A stretch of DNA of 64,000 bases from positions 248,001-312,000 of the forward strand of contig NZ_JAKZFC010000001.1 in assembly GCF_022549215.1 (NCBI RefSeq), given 5' to 3'. This document shows positions 9,424 to 17,905 of the stretch, one piece after another. The notes under the pieces are model-generated. The model saw only the letters and a program-made list of their open reading frames with translations, was not told the origin of the DNA and made no database searches. The position numbers were made by a program, and so were the translations under genes. Position 1 is the stretch's first letter. Every line of letters begins with the position of its first letter. The stretch comes from Solibacillus palustris (GTDB lineage Bacteria > Bacillota > Bacilli > Bacillales_A > Planococcaceae).

Positions 9424-9549
9424 CTCCCATCGTTTATAAAATCTTAAAGATACCATAATTTTACTTATCTTCACGGTGTGAAGCAAATGTAACCTAAATC
9501 GCTTATTATGAACTAACATTATCGAGCAAAAAACTCTATATAACTATAT

Positions 9550-10210
9550 TGTGGTATACGGTATGACCGAGACGACACCGATTGTTTCGCTGTCACGCGA
9601 TTTGTCGGATATGGATGGCTGGACTTTAGATGGAAAAATTGAAACGCGCGCCATGCAGGGGTTAACGGTACCAGGTATTGAATCGAGCATTGTTAATGAG
9701 CACGGTGAAGTACCATGGGGCGGAGAAACGATGGGAGAGCTCCGCTTACGTGATCCTTGGATTGCAGCGGAATATTATAAAGATGAACGTACTGCTGAAG
9801 CGTTTAAGGACGGTTCGCTATACACAGGAGATATCGCGGTGCGTTCAAAAGAGGTCTTCTTTAAAATTACGGACCGCACGAAAGATCTCATTAAATCAGG
9901 TGGAGAGTGGATTTCATCAGTTGATTTAGAAAATGCCTTAATGTCACATGATGCCGTTTTCGAAGCAGCGGTAATCGCGATTCCGCACGCAAAATGGCAG
10001 GAGCGCCCACTTGCCTGTGTCGTATTAAAAGAGGATGCAGAAGTAACAAAAGAGGAACTAATGGACTTTTTAGCAAGGCAATTTGCGAAATGGTGGCTAC
10101 CAGATGATATAGTCTTTTTAAAGGAAATCCCAAAAACATCTGTTGGTAATTTTTTAAAGGCCAAGCTACGTGAAAGCGTACATGAGATTTATCCGCAGTT
10201 GTCATTTTAA
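9550..10210 (+). pseudogene. C-terminal remnant of a long-chain acyl-CoA ligase
   Basis: The reading frame starts inside the AMP-binding signature: VYGMTETTPIVSL, normally about residue 320 of a 540-residue acyl-CoA synthetase. It continues through the LYTGDIAV and DRTKDLIKSGGEWIS motifs to the C-terminal lysine segment (KTSVGNFLKAKLRE). The N-terminal ATP/AMP-binding two-fifths to three-fifths is absent. The sequence upstream of about 9550 shows no homology in any frame; it is the 5' flank of the VanZ-like gene. No ribosome site precedes 9551. The remaining 219 codons are undamaged, so the truncation looks recent. Confidence 0.8.
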
Positions 10211-10230
10211 ATAGCTCTGAACTAAAAAAT

Positions 10231-10306
10231 AACACCTTCTTATTGTGTAATGCTTGATAGATATGTAAAAATGATGTCAAGTTGAACTCTAAAATAAGAA
10301 GGTGTT
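10231..10306 (+). terminator. Long-loop inverted repeat between ligase remnant and regulator fragment
   Basis: AACACCTTCTTATT at 10231-10244 is exactly complementary to AATAAGAAGGTGTT at 10293-10306, with a 48-nt loop and TTTTAATTT after it. The right arm also carries the AAGAAGGTG that would be the ribosome site of the following fragment. It may be a terminator or the trace of a recombination event. Confidence 0.5.
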
Positions 10307-10311
10307 TTAAT

Positions 10312-10422
10312 TTGCGCATTTTAGTTGCAGATGATGATAAAACGCTATGTGAAAACATCGCAAAAATATTAAATGTTGATTTCTTTAGAATATCAAAGAG
10401 ACGAGATCATTGCAGCAGTTAA
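10312..10422 (+). pseudogene. Response-regulator N-terminal fragment
   Basis: TTG start after AAGAAGGTG. It encodes MRILVADDDKTLCENIAKIL followed by NVD, the first beta strand, acidic pocket (ADDD) and first helix of a CheY-like receiver domain. After codon 23 the frame runs into unrelated sequence (FFRISKRRDHCSS) and stops at 10420-10422. The phospho-acceptor Asp (about residue 52) and the output domain are absent. This is a truncated gene, fused out of frame to the tail described next. Confidence 0.75.
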
Positions 10423-10552
10423 AAACCAAAAAGTAGCTAATACGGAATGGTCAACAATAGAAGCTAAGCTGTTAAAAGAAATGAACGTTAAAGTGAAAGA
10501 CGAAGATTTAAAAGAAGCATTTAGTGAAAAATTAGGCACTAACGAAGAATAA
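10373..10552 (+). pseudogene. Open frame of unknown origin joined to the regulator fragment
   Basis: 59 codons in a frame shifted from the receiver fragment. It encodes a charged, probably helical tail (EYQRDEIIAAVKNQKV near the start, ending EAFSEKLGTNEE). No ribosome site precedes the ATG at 10373. I take it as the 3' end of some other gene whose 5' part was lost at about 10380. I do not recognise the family. A genuine small protein is the alternative. Confidence 0.35.
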
Positions 10553-10555
10553 TAG

Positions 10556-10600
10556 AAAGAGGGTGTTACCGTGTAAAAACGTGTAACAACCCTCTTTTTG
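10556..10600. terminator. Terminator, probably bidirectional
   Basis: AAAGAGGGT and ACCCTCTTT with an inner TTAC/GTAA stem; T5 on the plus strand. It separates the fragment region from the convergent small membrane gene. Confidence 0.75.
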
Positions 10601-10604
10601 TGTG

Positions 10605-10826
10605 TTAGCTCTTTTGTTTTGTATTGCCAACAAAAAACTTTTTAATAAATGTTAATCCTAAATTGAACAGGAAAATAATGAGTGTGACGCGGAAGAACGC
10701 TACGCAATATTGCCAAATTGTTGTCGAGTCCGTAAATAACAATGACATATCCGTCACAAGCTCATACGTAAAATAACCTGCAACACCGATAAATAGTAAA
10801 CCTGCGAAGAAATCTTTAATATTCAT
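10605..10826 (-). CDS. Small two-helix membrane protein, unknown function
   Basis: 73 residues. Hydrophobic segments at about residues 7-25 and 42-64 are separated by a short acidic stretch (TDSTTIW), and the C-terminus is basic (KKFFVGNTKQKS). A strong ribosome site GGAGG with 7-nt spacing precedes the ATG, so the gene is likely real. I do not recognise the family. Monocistronic. Confidence 0.65.
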   Translation of the reverse strand: MNIKDFFAGLLFIGVAGYFTYELVTDMSLLFTDSTTIWQYCVAFFRVTLIIFLFNLGLTFIKKFFVGNTKQKS

Positions 10827-10884
10827 GTAGATGCCTCCATTCGATAATTTTACGATACCATATGAAGGAATTGGAAAATAGTAT

Positions 10885-11078
10885 CAATTACGCCTTGGCG
10901 TAATTGCGTCCAGATTTTTTCAAGTGCGCTTGAAAAAATTTATCTAAAAAATCTGTGACATCCACCGGAGGCATTAGGTCAACACGATGTTGGTCACTTA
11001 GGCTTTGCCGCACGACGCGGCGTTCTTAGTCTAAGTTCATCTATTCAGCTAGGGGGTGTCCCCTAGCTGAAACAAGTT
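10885..11078 (-). repeat. Structured repeat element, copy A (after trpA)
   Basis: The 88-nt core (10885-10972) is shared with three other copies in this window. It contains GGATGTCACAG, the stem TTTTTTCAAG/CTTGAAAAAA, ATCTGGACG and the terminal palindrome CAATTACGCC/GGCGTAATTG. The 5' module is unique to this copy: it starts on the trpA stop codon (TAACTTG) and carries a perfect 12-bp hairpin with a GTGT loop at 11044-11071. This is followed by ACTTAG/CTAAGT enclosing GCCGC/GCGGC, and by CAACA-TCG-TGTTG. There is no T run, so it is not a classical terminator, although it is the only structure seen after trpA. Confidence 0.85.
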
Positions 11079-11856
11079 AAAGTGCTTCGATTTTTTTCGT
11101 TGCTTGTACTAATTGCTCGATTGTTGACCAATCATCTTCTAAAAGTGCAGTCACGATTTTACTGCCGACAATGACACCATCTGCAATTTTACAAAAGTTT
11201 TCCACATGTTCAGGTGTCGAAATACCAAAGCCGGCTAACACAGGAATCGAACTTACCTGTTTTAACTCGGCAAAGTGCTCGGCTAACTGAGACGCGAAGC
11301 TTGCGCGTTCACCTGTAATACCGTTTACTGTAACTGCATAAATAAAACCCTCACTTGCTTCTGCTAATTTTTTCACACGTTCAGGTGGGCTCGTTAATGA
11401 CACAAGCTGAACGAGCGCGATATTTTGCTGCTTTAAAGCAGGGTGAATGACATCACTTTCCTCATACGGCATATCTGGAACGATTAAGCCTTTAATGCCA
11501 GCTAGTCGTGCATCCAGCGCGAAAGCATCAATACCATACGCTAAAATCGGATTTAAGTACGTCATCATGACAAGTGGTACCGTAATGTCATCATAGAAGC
11601 TTGTTAGCTGTGCGATGACTTTTTTTAATGTGACACCGTGACTAAGCGCACGTTCACCGGCTGTTTCGATTGTTGGGCCATCTGCAACAGGATCTGAAAA
11701 AGGAATACCAACCTCAATAGCGGATACACCGAGTTGTTGTAACTTTAAAATCGTTGGCTTTAATGTAGCAAGTCCGCCATCGCCCGCCATAATGTATGGG
11801 ACGAACGCTTTATCGCCTTTAGCTAATACTTTTTCAAGATGTGCTTGTAATGTCAT
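11077..11856 (-). CDS. trpA: Tryptophan synthase alpha subunit
   Basis: Cleaves indole-3-glycerol phosphate to indole and glyceraldehyde-3-phosphate and channels indole to TrpB. 259 residues, full length. The catalytic acids are visible as E48 ([11 protein letters not shown]) and D59 (PVADGPT), and the phosphate-binding glycine loop as GFGIST. Last gene of the trp operon; its start overlaps the trpB stop by 4 bp, indicating translational coupling. Repeat copy A begins on its stop codon. Confidence 0.96.
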   Translation of the reverse strand: MTLQAHLEKVLAKGDKAFVPYIMAGDGGLATLKPTILKLQQLGVSAIEVGIPFSDPVADGPTIETAGERALSHGVTLKKVIAQLTSFYDDITVPLVMMTYLNPILAYGIDAFALDARLAGIKGLIVPDMPYEESDVIHPALKQQNIALVQLVSLTSPPERVKKLAEASEGFIYAVTVNGITGERASFASQLAEHFAELKQVSSIPVLAGFGISTPEHVENFCKIADGVIVGSKIVTALLEDDWSTIEQLVQATKKIEAL

Positions 11857-13040
11857 GCGTTGTCACCCCCAAGCTTTTCAATTAATGTGTGTACGTCCTT
11901 ATCGCCACGACCTGATAGACACACGACAATGAGCTCATCTTGCGGGCGAGTTTTTGCATATTCAGTAGCATAGTAGACAGCATGTGCACTTTCTAAAGCT
12001 GGTAAAATACCTTCTGTTTCACAAAGTAGCTTTACTCCTTCTAATGCTTGGCTATCGGTAACAGAAGGGTACTTCGCGCGACCTGATTCATATAAATAGC
12101 AGTGCTCAGGACCAACACCAGGGTAATCAAGTCCCGCTGAAATCGAATGTGCCTCTTGTACGAAGCCATTATCATCCTGTAGTAAATACATGAAAGCGCC
12201 ATGAAGGACACCTGTTTTTCCTACATGAATGGCTGCAGCGTGCTTATCGGTATGAACACCAGCACCAGCCGCTTCAACACCATATAGTGCCACATCTTTG
12301 TCGTTAACAAACGGATAAAACATACCGATTGCATTACTACCACCACCAATACAAGCGATGACTGTATCCGGCAAGCGACCTTCTTGCTGTAAAATTTGTG
12401 CACGTGTTTCATCACCAATGACACGTTGGAAATCACGAACAATCGTCGGGAATGGGTGGGGGCCAAGTGCTGAGCCTAAAATATAATGCGTATCGTCAAT
12501 ATGCGTAACCCAGTGACGTAAGGCTTCATTTACTGCGTCTTTTAATGTGGCCGACCCTTTTTCAACCGCTACCACTTTTGTGCCAAGGAGCTCCATACGG
12601 AATACGTTTAGCTGCTGGCGGCGAACATCTTCTGCGCCCATATAAACGATACATTCCATATCGAGTAGTGCACAGGCAGTTGCTGTGGCGACACCATGCT
12701 GACCGGCACCCGTTTCTGCAACTATTTTCTTTTTACCCATGCGCTTAGCAAGTAGTGCTTGACCGATTGCGTTATTAATTTTATGAGCGCCCGTATGGTT
12801 TAAGTCTTCGCGTTTTAAGTATATTTTCGCGCCACCCATTTTCTTAGTTAAACGTTCCGCATAGTATAGTGGTGTTTCGCGACCTACATATTGTTTTAAA
12901 TAATAAGCTAGTTCTTCTTGAAATTTTGGGTCATTTTTTGCCTGTTCATAGGCTGCTTCAAGCTCGGCCAGTGGGGTCATTAATGTTTCAGGAACAAATT
13001 GACCACCGAATTGTCCGAAGCGTCCTTTTACTTCTGTCAT
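11853..13040 (-). CDS. trpB: Tryptophan synthase beta subunit
   Basis: PLP enzyme condensing indole with serine to give tryptophan. 395 residues, full length. The PLP lysine is K87 in [10 protein letters not shown], and the glycine-rich phosphate loop is GGGSNAIG. The motif order and the [12 protein letters not shown] segment identify the TrpB1 type. Overlaps trpF and trpA by 4 bp each. Confidence 0.97.
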   Translation of the reverse strand: MTEVKGRFGQFGGQFVPETLMTPLAELEAAYEQAKNDPKFQEELAYYLKQYVGRETPLYYAERLTKKMGGAKIYLKREDLNHTGAHKINNAIGQALLAKRMGKKKIVAETGAGQHGVATATACALLDMECIVYMGAEDVRRQQLNVFRMELLGTKVVAVEKGSATLKDAVNEALRHWVTHIDDTHYILGSALGPHPFPTIVRDFQRVIGDETRAQILQQEGRLPDTVIACIGGGSNAIGMFYPFVNDKDVALYGVEAAGAGVHTDKHAAAIHVGKTGVLHGAFMYLLQDDNGFVQEAHSISAGLDYPGVGPEHCYLYESGRAKYPSVTDSQALEGVKLLCETEGILPALESAHAVYYATEYAKTRPQDELIVVCLSGRGDKDVHTLIEKLGGDNA

Positions 13041-13654
13041 AAAATAAATTCTCCTTTCGCACGCTCCACAAAGCTTTTTATTTTTTTGGAGTCTTTACGT
13101 CCATCAATTTCAACACCGCTCGATACATCGACTGCAAATGGTTCAACTAACATCGTTGCAATGCCGACGTTTTCTTCTGTTAAACCACCGGCTAAAATGA
13201 CTTTGTCTAATGGAATATTCACATCATCTAGTAGCGTCCAATCGAATGATTTTCCACTGCCACCGCGAAAATCTGTACCAGGTGCATCAAATAGGTAGTA
13301 ATCAATACTATAAGTAGCTGCACGTGTTACATCCTCTTTTGTACGAATCGAGAATGCTTTAATGGCTGGAAGTCCAATCGCAACAATTTGTTCAGCCGAT
13401 TCATCTCCATGATATTGAATAAAGTCCAGTCCAACTTGCGCGGCGATTTGCTTAATTGTTTCGGAATCTTCGTTTACAAACACTCCGACTTTTTTAACAT
13501 TTGACGGGATATGCGCAGTAAGCTCTACTGCTTGTTTTACCGTAATGCGGCGTTTACTCGGTGCAAACATTAATCCGATAAAATCTGCACCAGCTTCAAC
13601 TGCTGCTTTTATGTGTTCCACTTCTTTTAAACCGCAAATTTTTACTTTAGTCAT
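13037..13654 (-). CDS. trpF: Phosphoribosylanthranilate isomerase
   Basis: TIM-barrel enzyme of tryptophan synthesis, 205 residues. The catalytic Cys is C7 in [17 protein letters not shown] and [10 protein letters not shown] are typical, and the phosphate-binding motif DVSSGVE is near the C-terminus. Its start lies 3 bp after the trpC stop. Confidence 0.95.
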   Translation of the reverse strand: MTKVKICGLKEVEHIKAAVEAGADFIGLMFAPSKRRITVKQAVELTAHIPSNVKKVGVFVNEDSETIKQIAAQVGLDFIQYHGDESAEQIVAIGLPAIKAFSIRTKEDVTRAATYSIDYYLFDAPGTDFRGGSGKSFDWTLLDDVNIPLDKVILAGGLTEENVGIATMLVEPFAVDVSSGVEIDGRKDSKKIKSFVERAKGEFIL

Positions 13655-13657
13655 GTT

Positions 13658-14446
13658 TTACTCACCAACCTTTGTTGAAAGTTCGATTTGTAGTGCTTGC
13701 AAAGCCGCTTGTACATCACCGCTACGCATGAGCGATTCGCCAACTAACACACCTTTAGCGCCAGCATTTGCAACATACTCAGCATCGTCACGATTCCAAA
13801 TACCGCTTTCGCTAATAAAGGCAATTTTTGACGAAGAAAGGTGCTGTGCGATTTCGCGTGTTTTCGTCAAAGAAACGTCAAATGTCTTCAAATTTCGATT
13901 GTTTACACCGATTATTTTTGCCCCGATGTTCACGGCACGTTGTAATTCTTCTATATCATGCACTTCAACAAGTACTTCTAAATCTAGGTTCACTGCATAC
14001 GTGTAAAGCGCTTGTAGCTGTTCGTCAGTTAACGCCGCAACGATAAGTAAAATGACCGAAGCGCCTGCCGCTTTTGCATAATCGATTTGCACTTCATGGA
14101 TGAAGAAGTCCTTACATAAAACAGGGATTGTAACCGCTTGTGCAACTGCGTTTAAATCATTGAAGCTACCTTTAAAAAAGGCCTGCTCCGTTAAGACCGA
14201 AATACATGCAGCTCCTGCAGTCTCATAATTTGTTGCTTGTTCAACTGGATCAATATGTGTGGCGATATCTCCTTTAGAAGGAGAGGCGCGCTTCATTTCG
14301 GAAATGACTTGTAGGGTGTTGCTCGTCATTAATGTTTCGTAGAGAGAAGGGCGTACTTTAGTAACTGCTGGAAAGCTTGGTGCTTGTGCAAGTAACCCAG
14401 GTAATTCTGATTTTTTTTGCTCAATAATTTTATCTAAAATCGTCAT
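13658..14446 (-). CDS. trpC: Indole-3-glycerol-phosphate synthase
   Basis: TIM-barrel decarboxylase of 262 residues making indole-3-glycerol phosphate. The motifs SEMKRASPSKG near residue 50, VLCKDFFI near 110, VNNRNLKTF and SESGI are all visible. A monofunctional protein, not fused to TrpF. Start overlaps the trpD stop by 4 bp. Confidence 0.96.
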   Translation of the reverse strand: MTILDKIIEQKKSELPGLLAQAPSFPAVTKVRPSLYETLMTSNTLQVISEMKRASPSKGDIATHIDPVEQATNYETAGAACISVLTEQAFFKGSFNDLNAVAQAVTIPVLCKDFFIHEVQIDYAKAAGASVILLIVAALTDEQLQALYTYAVNLDLEVLVEVHDIEELQRAVNIGAKIIGVNNRNLKTFDVSLTKTREIAQHLSSSKIAFISESGIWNRDDAEYVANAGAKGVLVGESLMRSGDVQAALQALQIELSTKVGE

Positions 14447-15480
14447 TTTGCTGATTCCTCCTGAACGATTTGCTTACTATAAGCAACGACATTTTCAAGT
14501 TTTTCAAGTGCACGACCTGATAAGATGCTGTCCTTTGCCATGTCGATGCCTTCTTTCATTGTGTCGGCTAAGCCATATGCGAAAAAGCCAATGCCGGCAT
14601 TTAGTATAACCGTATCGAAATAAACGCTTTGCTTTCCTTTTAAAAGGTCGCGCATAATTTCAGCGTTTTCAGCTGGCGTACCTCCACGAATGGCCGAAAG
14701 TGGCTGCGGTGTTAAGCCAACATCTTCTGCACGTAATTTAAAGGGAATAATATCGCCTTGATCGAGCAAGACAAATGTATTTTCGCCATCAAGTGATGCT
14801 TCATCCATGCCTTGTGAGCCAGATACAACAATCGCGCGTTCACGTCCGAGCATGTGCAGCACTTCCGCATAATCGGTAGTAAAGTTTGGACGATTAATAC
14901 CGACAAATTGCGTTTTTAATGGCACTGGATTTGTTAAAGGGCCAACTAAGTTGAAAATCGTTGGCTTTCCAAGTGCTTGGCGAACTTCACCAATACGCTT
15001 TAATTTTGGGTGCATATTTGGTGCGTGTAAGAAGGCAATTCCATGTAATTTTAAAAGTTCAGTTGTTTGCGCAGTATTGGGTAGGAGTGTGATGCCAAGC
15101 GCCTCTAATACATCAGTGCTACCAGAGGCACTTGAGATTTTACGATTACCGTGCTTTGCGACTAAAATGCCACCACCGGCTAAGACGAATGCAGATGTTG
15201 TACTAATATTGAAGCTTTGCAAACCATCACCGCCTGTACCGCAGTTATCGATATAAATGCCTTCGGGTGTATCAACTGCAACGGCATGAGATTTCATCAC
15301 ATGTGCTAATCCAGCCACTTCATGTGCGGTTACGCCTTTGTCATTCATGGCCAATAAAAACGAGGCAATTTGCTCCTTTGGTGTTTGTTCATTAAATATC
15401 ATTTGCGCGGCCTGCAGCATTTCCTCAAAAACTAAATGCTCCTGACGCGAAATTTGTTCAATATATGGAATTAACGACAT
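14443..15480 (-). CDS. trpD: Anthranilate phosphoribosyltransferase
   Basis: Joins anthranilate to PRPP. 345 residues, full length. The PRPP-binding GTGGDGLQSFNIST is near residue 82, KHGNRKISSASGS near 110 and FNLVGPLTNP near 180. All expected motifs are intact, so the pathway from anthranilate onward (TrpD, C, F, B, A) is complete here. The trpE-like gene 7 bp upstream is not intact. Confidence 0.96.
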   Translation of the reverse strand: MSLIPYIEQISRQEHLVFEEMLQAAQMIFNEQTPKEQIASFLLAMNDKGVTAHEVAGLAHVMKSHAVAVDTPEGIYIDNCGTGGDGLQSFNISTTSAFVLAGGGILVAKHGNRKISSASGSTDVLEALGITLLPNTAQTTELLKLHGIAFLHAPNMHPKLKRIGEVRQALGKPTIFNLVGPLTNPVPLKTQFVGINRPNFTTDYAEVLHMLGRERAIVVSGSQGMDEASLDGENTFVLLDQGDIIPFKLRAEDVGLTPQPLSAIRGGTPAENAEIMRDLLKGKQSVYFDTVILNAGIGFFAYGLADTMKEGIDMAKDSILSGRALEKLENVVAYSKQIVQEESAK

Positions 15481-15487
15481 TGTGAAA

Positions 15488-16468
15488 TCATCCTTTCAAA
15501 AGCGTCGCAAATGGTACGCCTGTAGTTGAATCTGTTCTAATTTGTGCGATATCGCCAGTAATGGTAATCATATTTTCAGGTGTTGTGAAATCCACTTGAC
15601 CGTTAAAGCCAATATAACCAATTAACCCCTGTGCTGGCTTCAATGCCTTTACGACATCAATCGCATGGAATGTTGGATTGAGTTCACCGTTTTGTACATT
15701 GTTTGTTGTATAATTCGAGCTTTGGCAAAAACGCTCGATTGATGGCGCTTCATTTGTTGCAGAAAGTGTTCCATCACGTACTTGCAAATAGTTATGATCG
15801 GATGTACCAACAACCGTGCAATCATCGAATTCCATGTAGTACATATAAGGTGCGGCGTGCTCGATACGTAATTTACGGTAAAGTGCAAAAGCATCGCCTG
15901 AAAATTGTGCAGTGTATTGGCCATCTACTTGAGATTCAATGGTATGAAGGGTGTACGACGTTTCCTCCGCTATTGGATTGGTAAATAACTTGTCGATAAT
16001 AGCATCGATATTTGGCTCCACTTGCTCAGCTTCAATATTTGTTTGGAACACGGCAATTTCATCTGTTAAATGGTCGAAAATTACGAGCGTATCATAGACA
16101 TGAAACTGTAGTTTAGGTAATCGGTCGGGCACAGCTTCAATATAACCAATACCCCCACCTGTGAACGGATATTCCGTATGTGACGAAACACGGGGCATCA
16201 CTTGTTTTAATAAGGCAATAAGTTCGCCTTCATACGTATATTGTTTATTTGTTAAATGTGATAAATCGCTTAATTGTTCCTGCTCGCCGCGATATGTTTT
16301 TCGAGGATTGACGCCAATAAACGAGTAGCGCCCGTGACCCTCATATTTCATTGAACTCTCTAATAAAAATTTTCGTTCACCTTGCAAACGTTGAAAAATC
16401 GAAATCGGTGTTAACAAATCACCGTTTACTTTTTTCATTGACGTGCGAAAACGCTGTTTAATGGACAT
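15488..16468 (-). CDS. trpE: TrpE-like protein lacking the catalytic core (internally deleted anthranilate synthase component I)
   Basis: 326 residues against about 465-515 for TrpE. The N-terminal domain is well kept: LTPISIFQRL, the LLES Trp-feedback motif near residue 36, GRYSFIGVNP near residue 46 and FTGGGIGYI. The chorismate domain survives only as islands: SGDAFALYRKLR, PYMYYMEFDDCTVVGTS and IGYIGFNGQVDF. The motifs DIFQxVLSQR, PIAGTRxRG, MLVDLxRNDxGRV and PAGTxxGAPK are missing, and SPE is SDHN. Catalysis is therefore not expected. The frame stays open, with the Trp-binding part intact, at the head of the operon behind the T-box. It is either a decaying gene or a repurposed Trp-binding protein. 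There is no trpG beside it, as in Bacillus where pabA serves. Confidence 0.85.
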   Translation of the reverse strand: MSIKQRFRTSMKKVNGDLLTPISIFQRLQGERKFLLESSMKYEGHGRYSFIGVNPRKTYRGEQEQLSDLSHLTNKQYTYEGELIALLKQVMPRVSSHTEYPFTGGGIGYIEAVPDRLPKLQFHVYDTLVIFDHLTDEIAVFQTNIEAEQVEPNIDAIIDKLFTNPIAEETSYTLHTIESQVDGQYTAQFSGDAFALYRKLRIEHAAPYMYYMEFDDCTVVGTSDHNYLQVRDGTLSATNEAPSIERFCQSSNYTTNNVQNGELNPTFHAIDVVKALKPAQGLIGYIGFNGQVDFTTPENMITITGDIAQIRTDSTTGVPFATLLKG

Positions 16469-16498
16469 CTGTATACACTCCTTCTAAATGAAATAAAA

Positions 16499-16800
16499 AA
16501 AGTCCCCAGCAAAAGAATCACTTTTGCTGAGGACGATATAAGACCGCGTTGCCACCTCGATTGAAGTAAAGAAAAATTACTTCCACTCTACCTGATAACG
16601 GCAGGGAACCGTCCGCTGACTCATGCCAGCAGCTTTCATAAGGCCCATTCATATTGTACTTTCGACGCATTTCCACCAACCATGCGCTCTCTTAGCGAAA
16701 GTATCAATATTACTCTTCTTACTCGACAATTTACTCAACTCAACTCAACTTAACTAAAACGGTGGTCATGCTCTCACAACCTGCTACCGTGGATTTCAAA
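16499..16800 (-). promoter_or_regulatory. Tryptophan T-box leader of the trp operon
   Basis: On the minus strand the leader has the AGAGAG/GGTTGGTGG features of stem I, a specifier segment GAATGGGCC with TGG (Trp codon, 16645-16647), and the T-box AGGTGGCAACGCGG near 16540-16560. The UGGC of the T-box pairs with a tRNA ending GCCA, fitting tRNA(Trp) with discriminator G. The terminator is the 13-15 bp hairpin at 16499-16540 (CAGCAAAAG/CTTTTGCTG) followed by T7. Uncharged tRNA(Trp) would favour read-through into the operon. Confidence 0.92.
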
Positions 16801-16813
16801 ATAGAATAAACTT

Positions 16814-16841
16814 ATTCTAACACCGAAAATTTTAAAGTCAA
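16814..16841 (-). promoter_or_regulatory. Sigma-A promoter of the trp operon
   Basis: Minus strand TTGACT (16841-16836), 16-bp spacer, TAGAAT (16819-16814), immediately upstream of the T-box leader. Confidence 0.7.
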
Positions 16842-16863
16842 ACAATAAAATTTTGTTGCGGAA

Positions 16864-16894
16864 TTAAAAAACCAGCTAGCAAAAACTAGCTGGC
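16864..16894 (-). terminator. Terminator of queT
   Basis: GCCAGCTAG/CTAGCTGG hairpin followed by T6 on the minus strand. Confidence 0.8.
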
Positions 16895-16942
16895 AAAACG
16901 AAACAGTTGTCACAAAATTACGCAGAGGCATAATCAATCATG

Positions 16943-17425
16943 TTAAATTAACTTTTTAAAATCAAGACGTTTATTTAATGTGTACATAATAGGCGCGCCG
17001 ACAATTAATACGACAAATTCACCTACAGCAACTGTTAGCCAAGTCCATAAAAATGGCAACTCTAATGCTAAGTTTAACTCAAACGCAATGATGAACATCG
17101 TAAAGGTAAATAACAATGAGTTAATAATCAGACGTGCGACAATGTTTTTCACAAATTTGCAGATTAAAATAAAGATACTGATTGTGACAATAGAATGGAT
17201 TACCCCAAACACTAAGTCATACCAGCCAAGCGGTGAGAACATATTCGAAATGAATACGCCTAATATAATACCACCTGCAAAGCGTGGGTTAAATGCTACT
17301 AAATGGTTAAACATTTCAGAAACACGAAATTGTACCTCCGTAAATCCGAATGGTGCAACAAGCATTGTAACAGCAATATAAAGCGCCGCAATAATACCAG
17401 TCGTTGCTAAAAATTTGACTTTCAT
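16943..17425 (-). CDS. queT: QueT-type queuosine-precursor transporter (ECF S component)
   Basis: 160-residue membrane protein with about five helices, substrate-binding subunit for preQ0/preQ1 uptake by an energy-coupling-factor transporter. The QFRVSEMFNHL segment near residue 34 and PRFAGGIILGVFISN are typical of QueT. The ATG at 17425 is chosen because AGGAGG lies 8 nt upstream; a TTG two codons earlier is less well placed. A preQ1-I riboswitch directly precedes and overlaps this ribosome site, which fixes the substrate assignment. The ECF energising genes are not in the window. Confidence 0.92.
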   Translation of the reverse strand: MKVKFLATTGIIAALYIAVTMLVAPFGFTEVQFRVSEMFNHLVAFNPRFAGGIILGVFISNMFSPLGWYDLVFGVIHSIVTISIFILICKFVKNIVARLIINSLLFTFTMFIIAFELNLALELPFLWTWLTVAVGEFVVLIVGAPIMYTLNKRLDFKKLI

Positions 17426-17432
17426 ATTCAAT

Positions 17433-17474
17433 TCCTCCTAGTTTTTTTACGTGGGATGGTTACGAACCACGCGA
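17433..17474 (-). promoter_or_regulatory. preQ1-I riboswitch (translational)
   Basis: Minus strand: stem CGTGG/CCACG around TTCGTAACCATC, then the A-rich tail TAAAAAAACTAGGAGG that forms the pseudoknot. The SD of queT is part of the tail, so ligand binding should hide it. Length and motif order fit the class I preQ1 aptamer. Confidence 0.9.
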
Positions 17475-17800
17475 AGCAACTGCAATCATAGCAATATTGC
17501 ATGTGAATGTAAATAAAGCAGCTTAAAATATAAATAGTAGAAATTTTTTTACAATTAGATAGCGCAATTATTTCAAGAGTTTAGTGAAATCATCGATGGA
17601 TTAAGCAGCTTAAGTAAAGAAATGAAAGTATTCATGCATAACGCATTGAATAACATGGGCGGCGAATGAACGTAAAATCCGTCATTCGTTTTTTGTTCAT
17701 GGGATTGACAAATAACAGAATAATTTTGAAAGTACGCTGGATTATTTAGCAAATTCACTACTAAATTCTAAGTATTGAATTCAGAACATTCTAAATGTTA
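17475..17800. other. Intergenic stretch with a possible gene relic
   Basis: On the plus strand one frame from about 17556 to the TGA at 17667 reads IAQLFQEFSEIIDGLSSLSK and continues EMKVFMHNALNNMGGE. It looks like a protein C-terminus but has no start or ribosome site. I do not recognise it. The queT promoter should lie near 17480-17530. Confidence 0.3.
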
Positions 17801-17829
17801 TTGACTATCTGAAAACGAAAGGGTAATAT
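17801..17829 (+). promoter_or_regulatory. Sigma-A promoter of the TrpXYZ-like operon
   Basis: TTGACT (17801-17806), 17-bp spacer, TAATAT (17824-17829), 76 bp upstream of the first ATG. No T-box or riboswitch is visible in the leader. Confidence 0.75.
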
Positions 17830-17905
17830 ATTTTTAATTCATGCTTTATCCAAATGAAGTGTAACGCTTTAAATCGACAGAGAAAAAATAGGGGGACTAT
17901 TCAAA

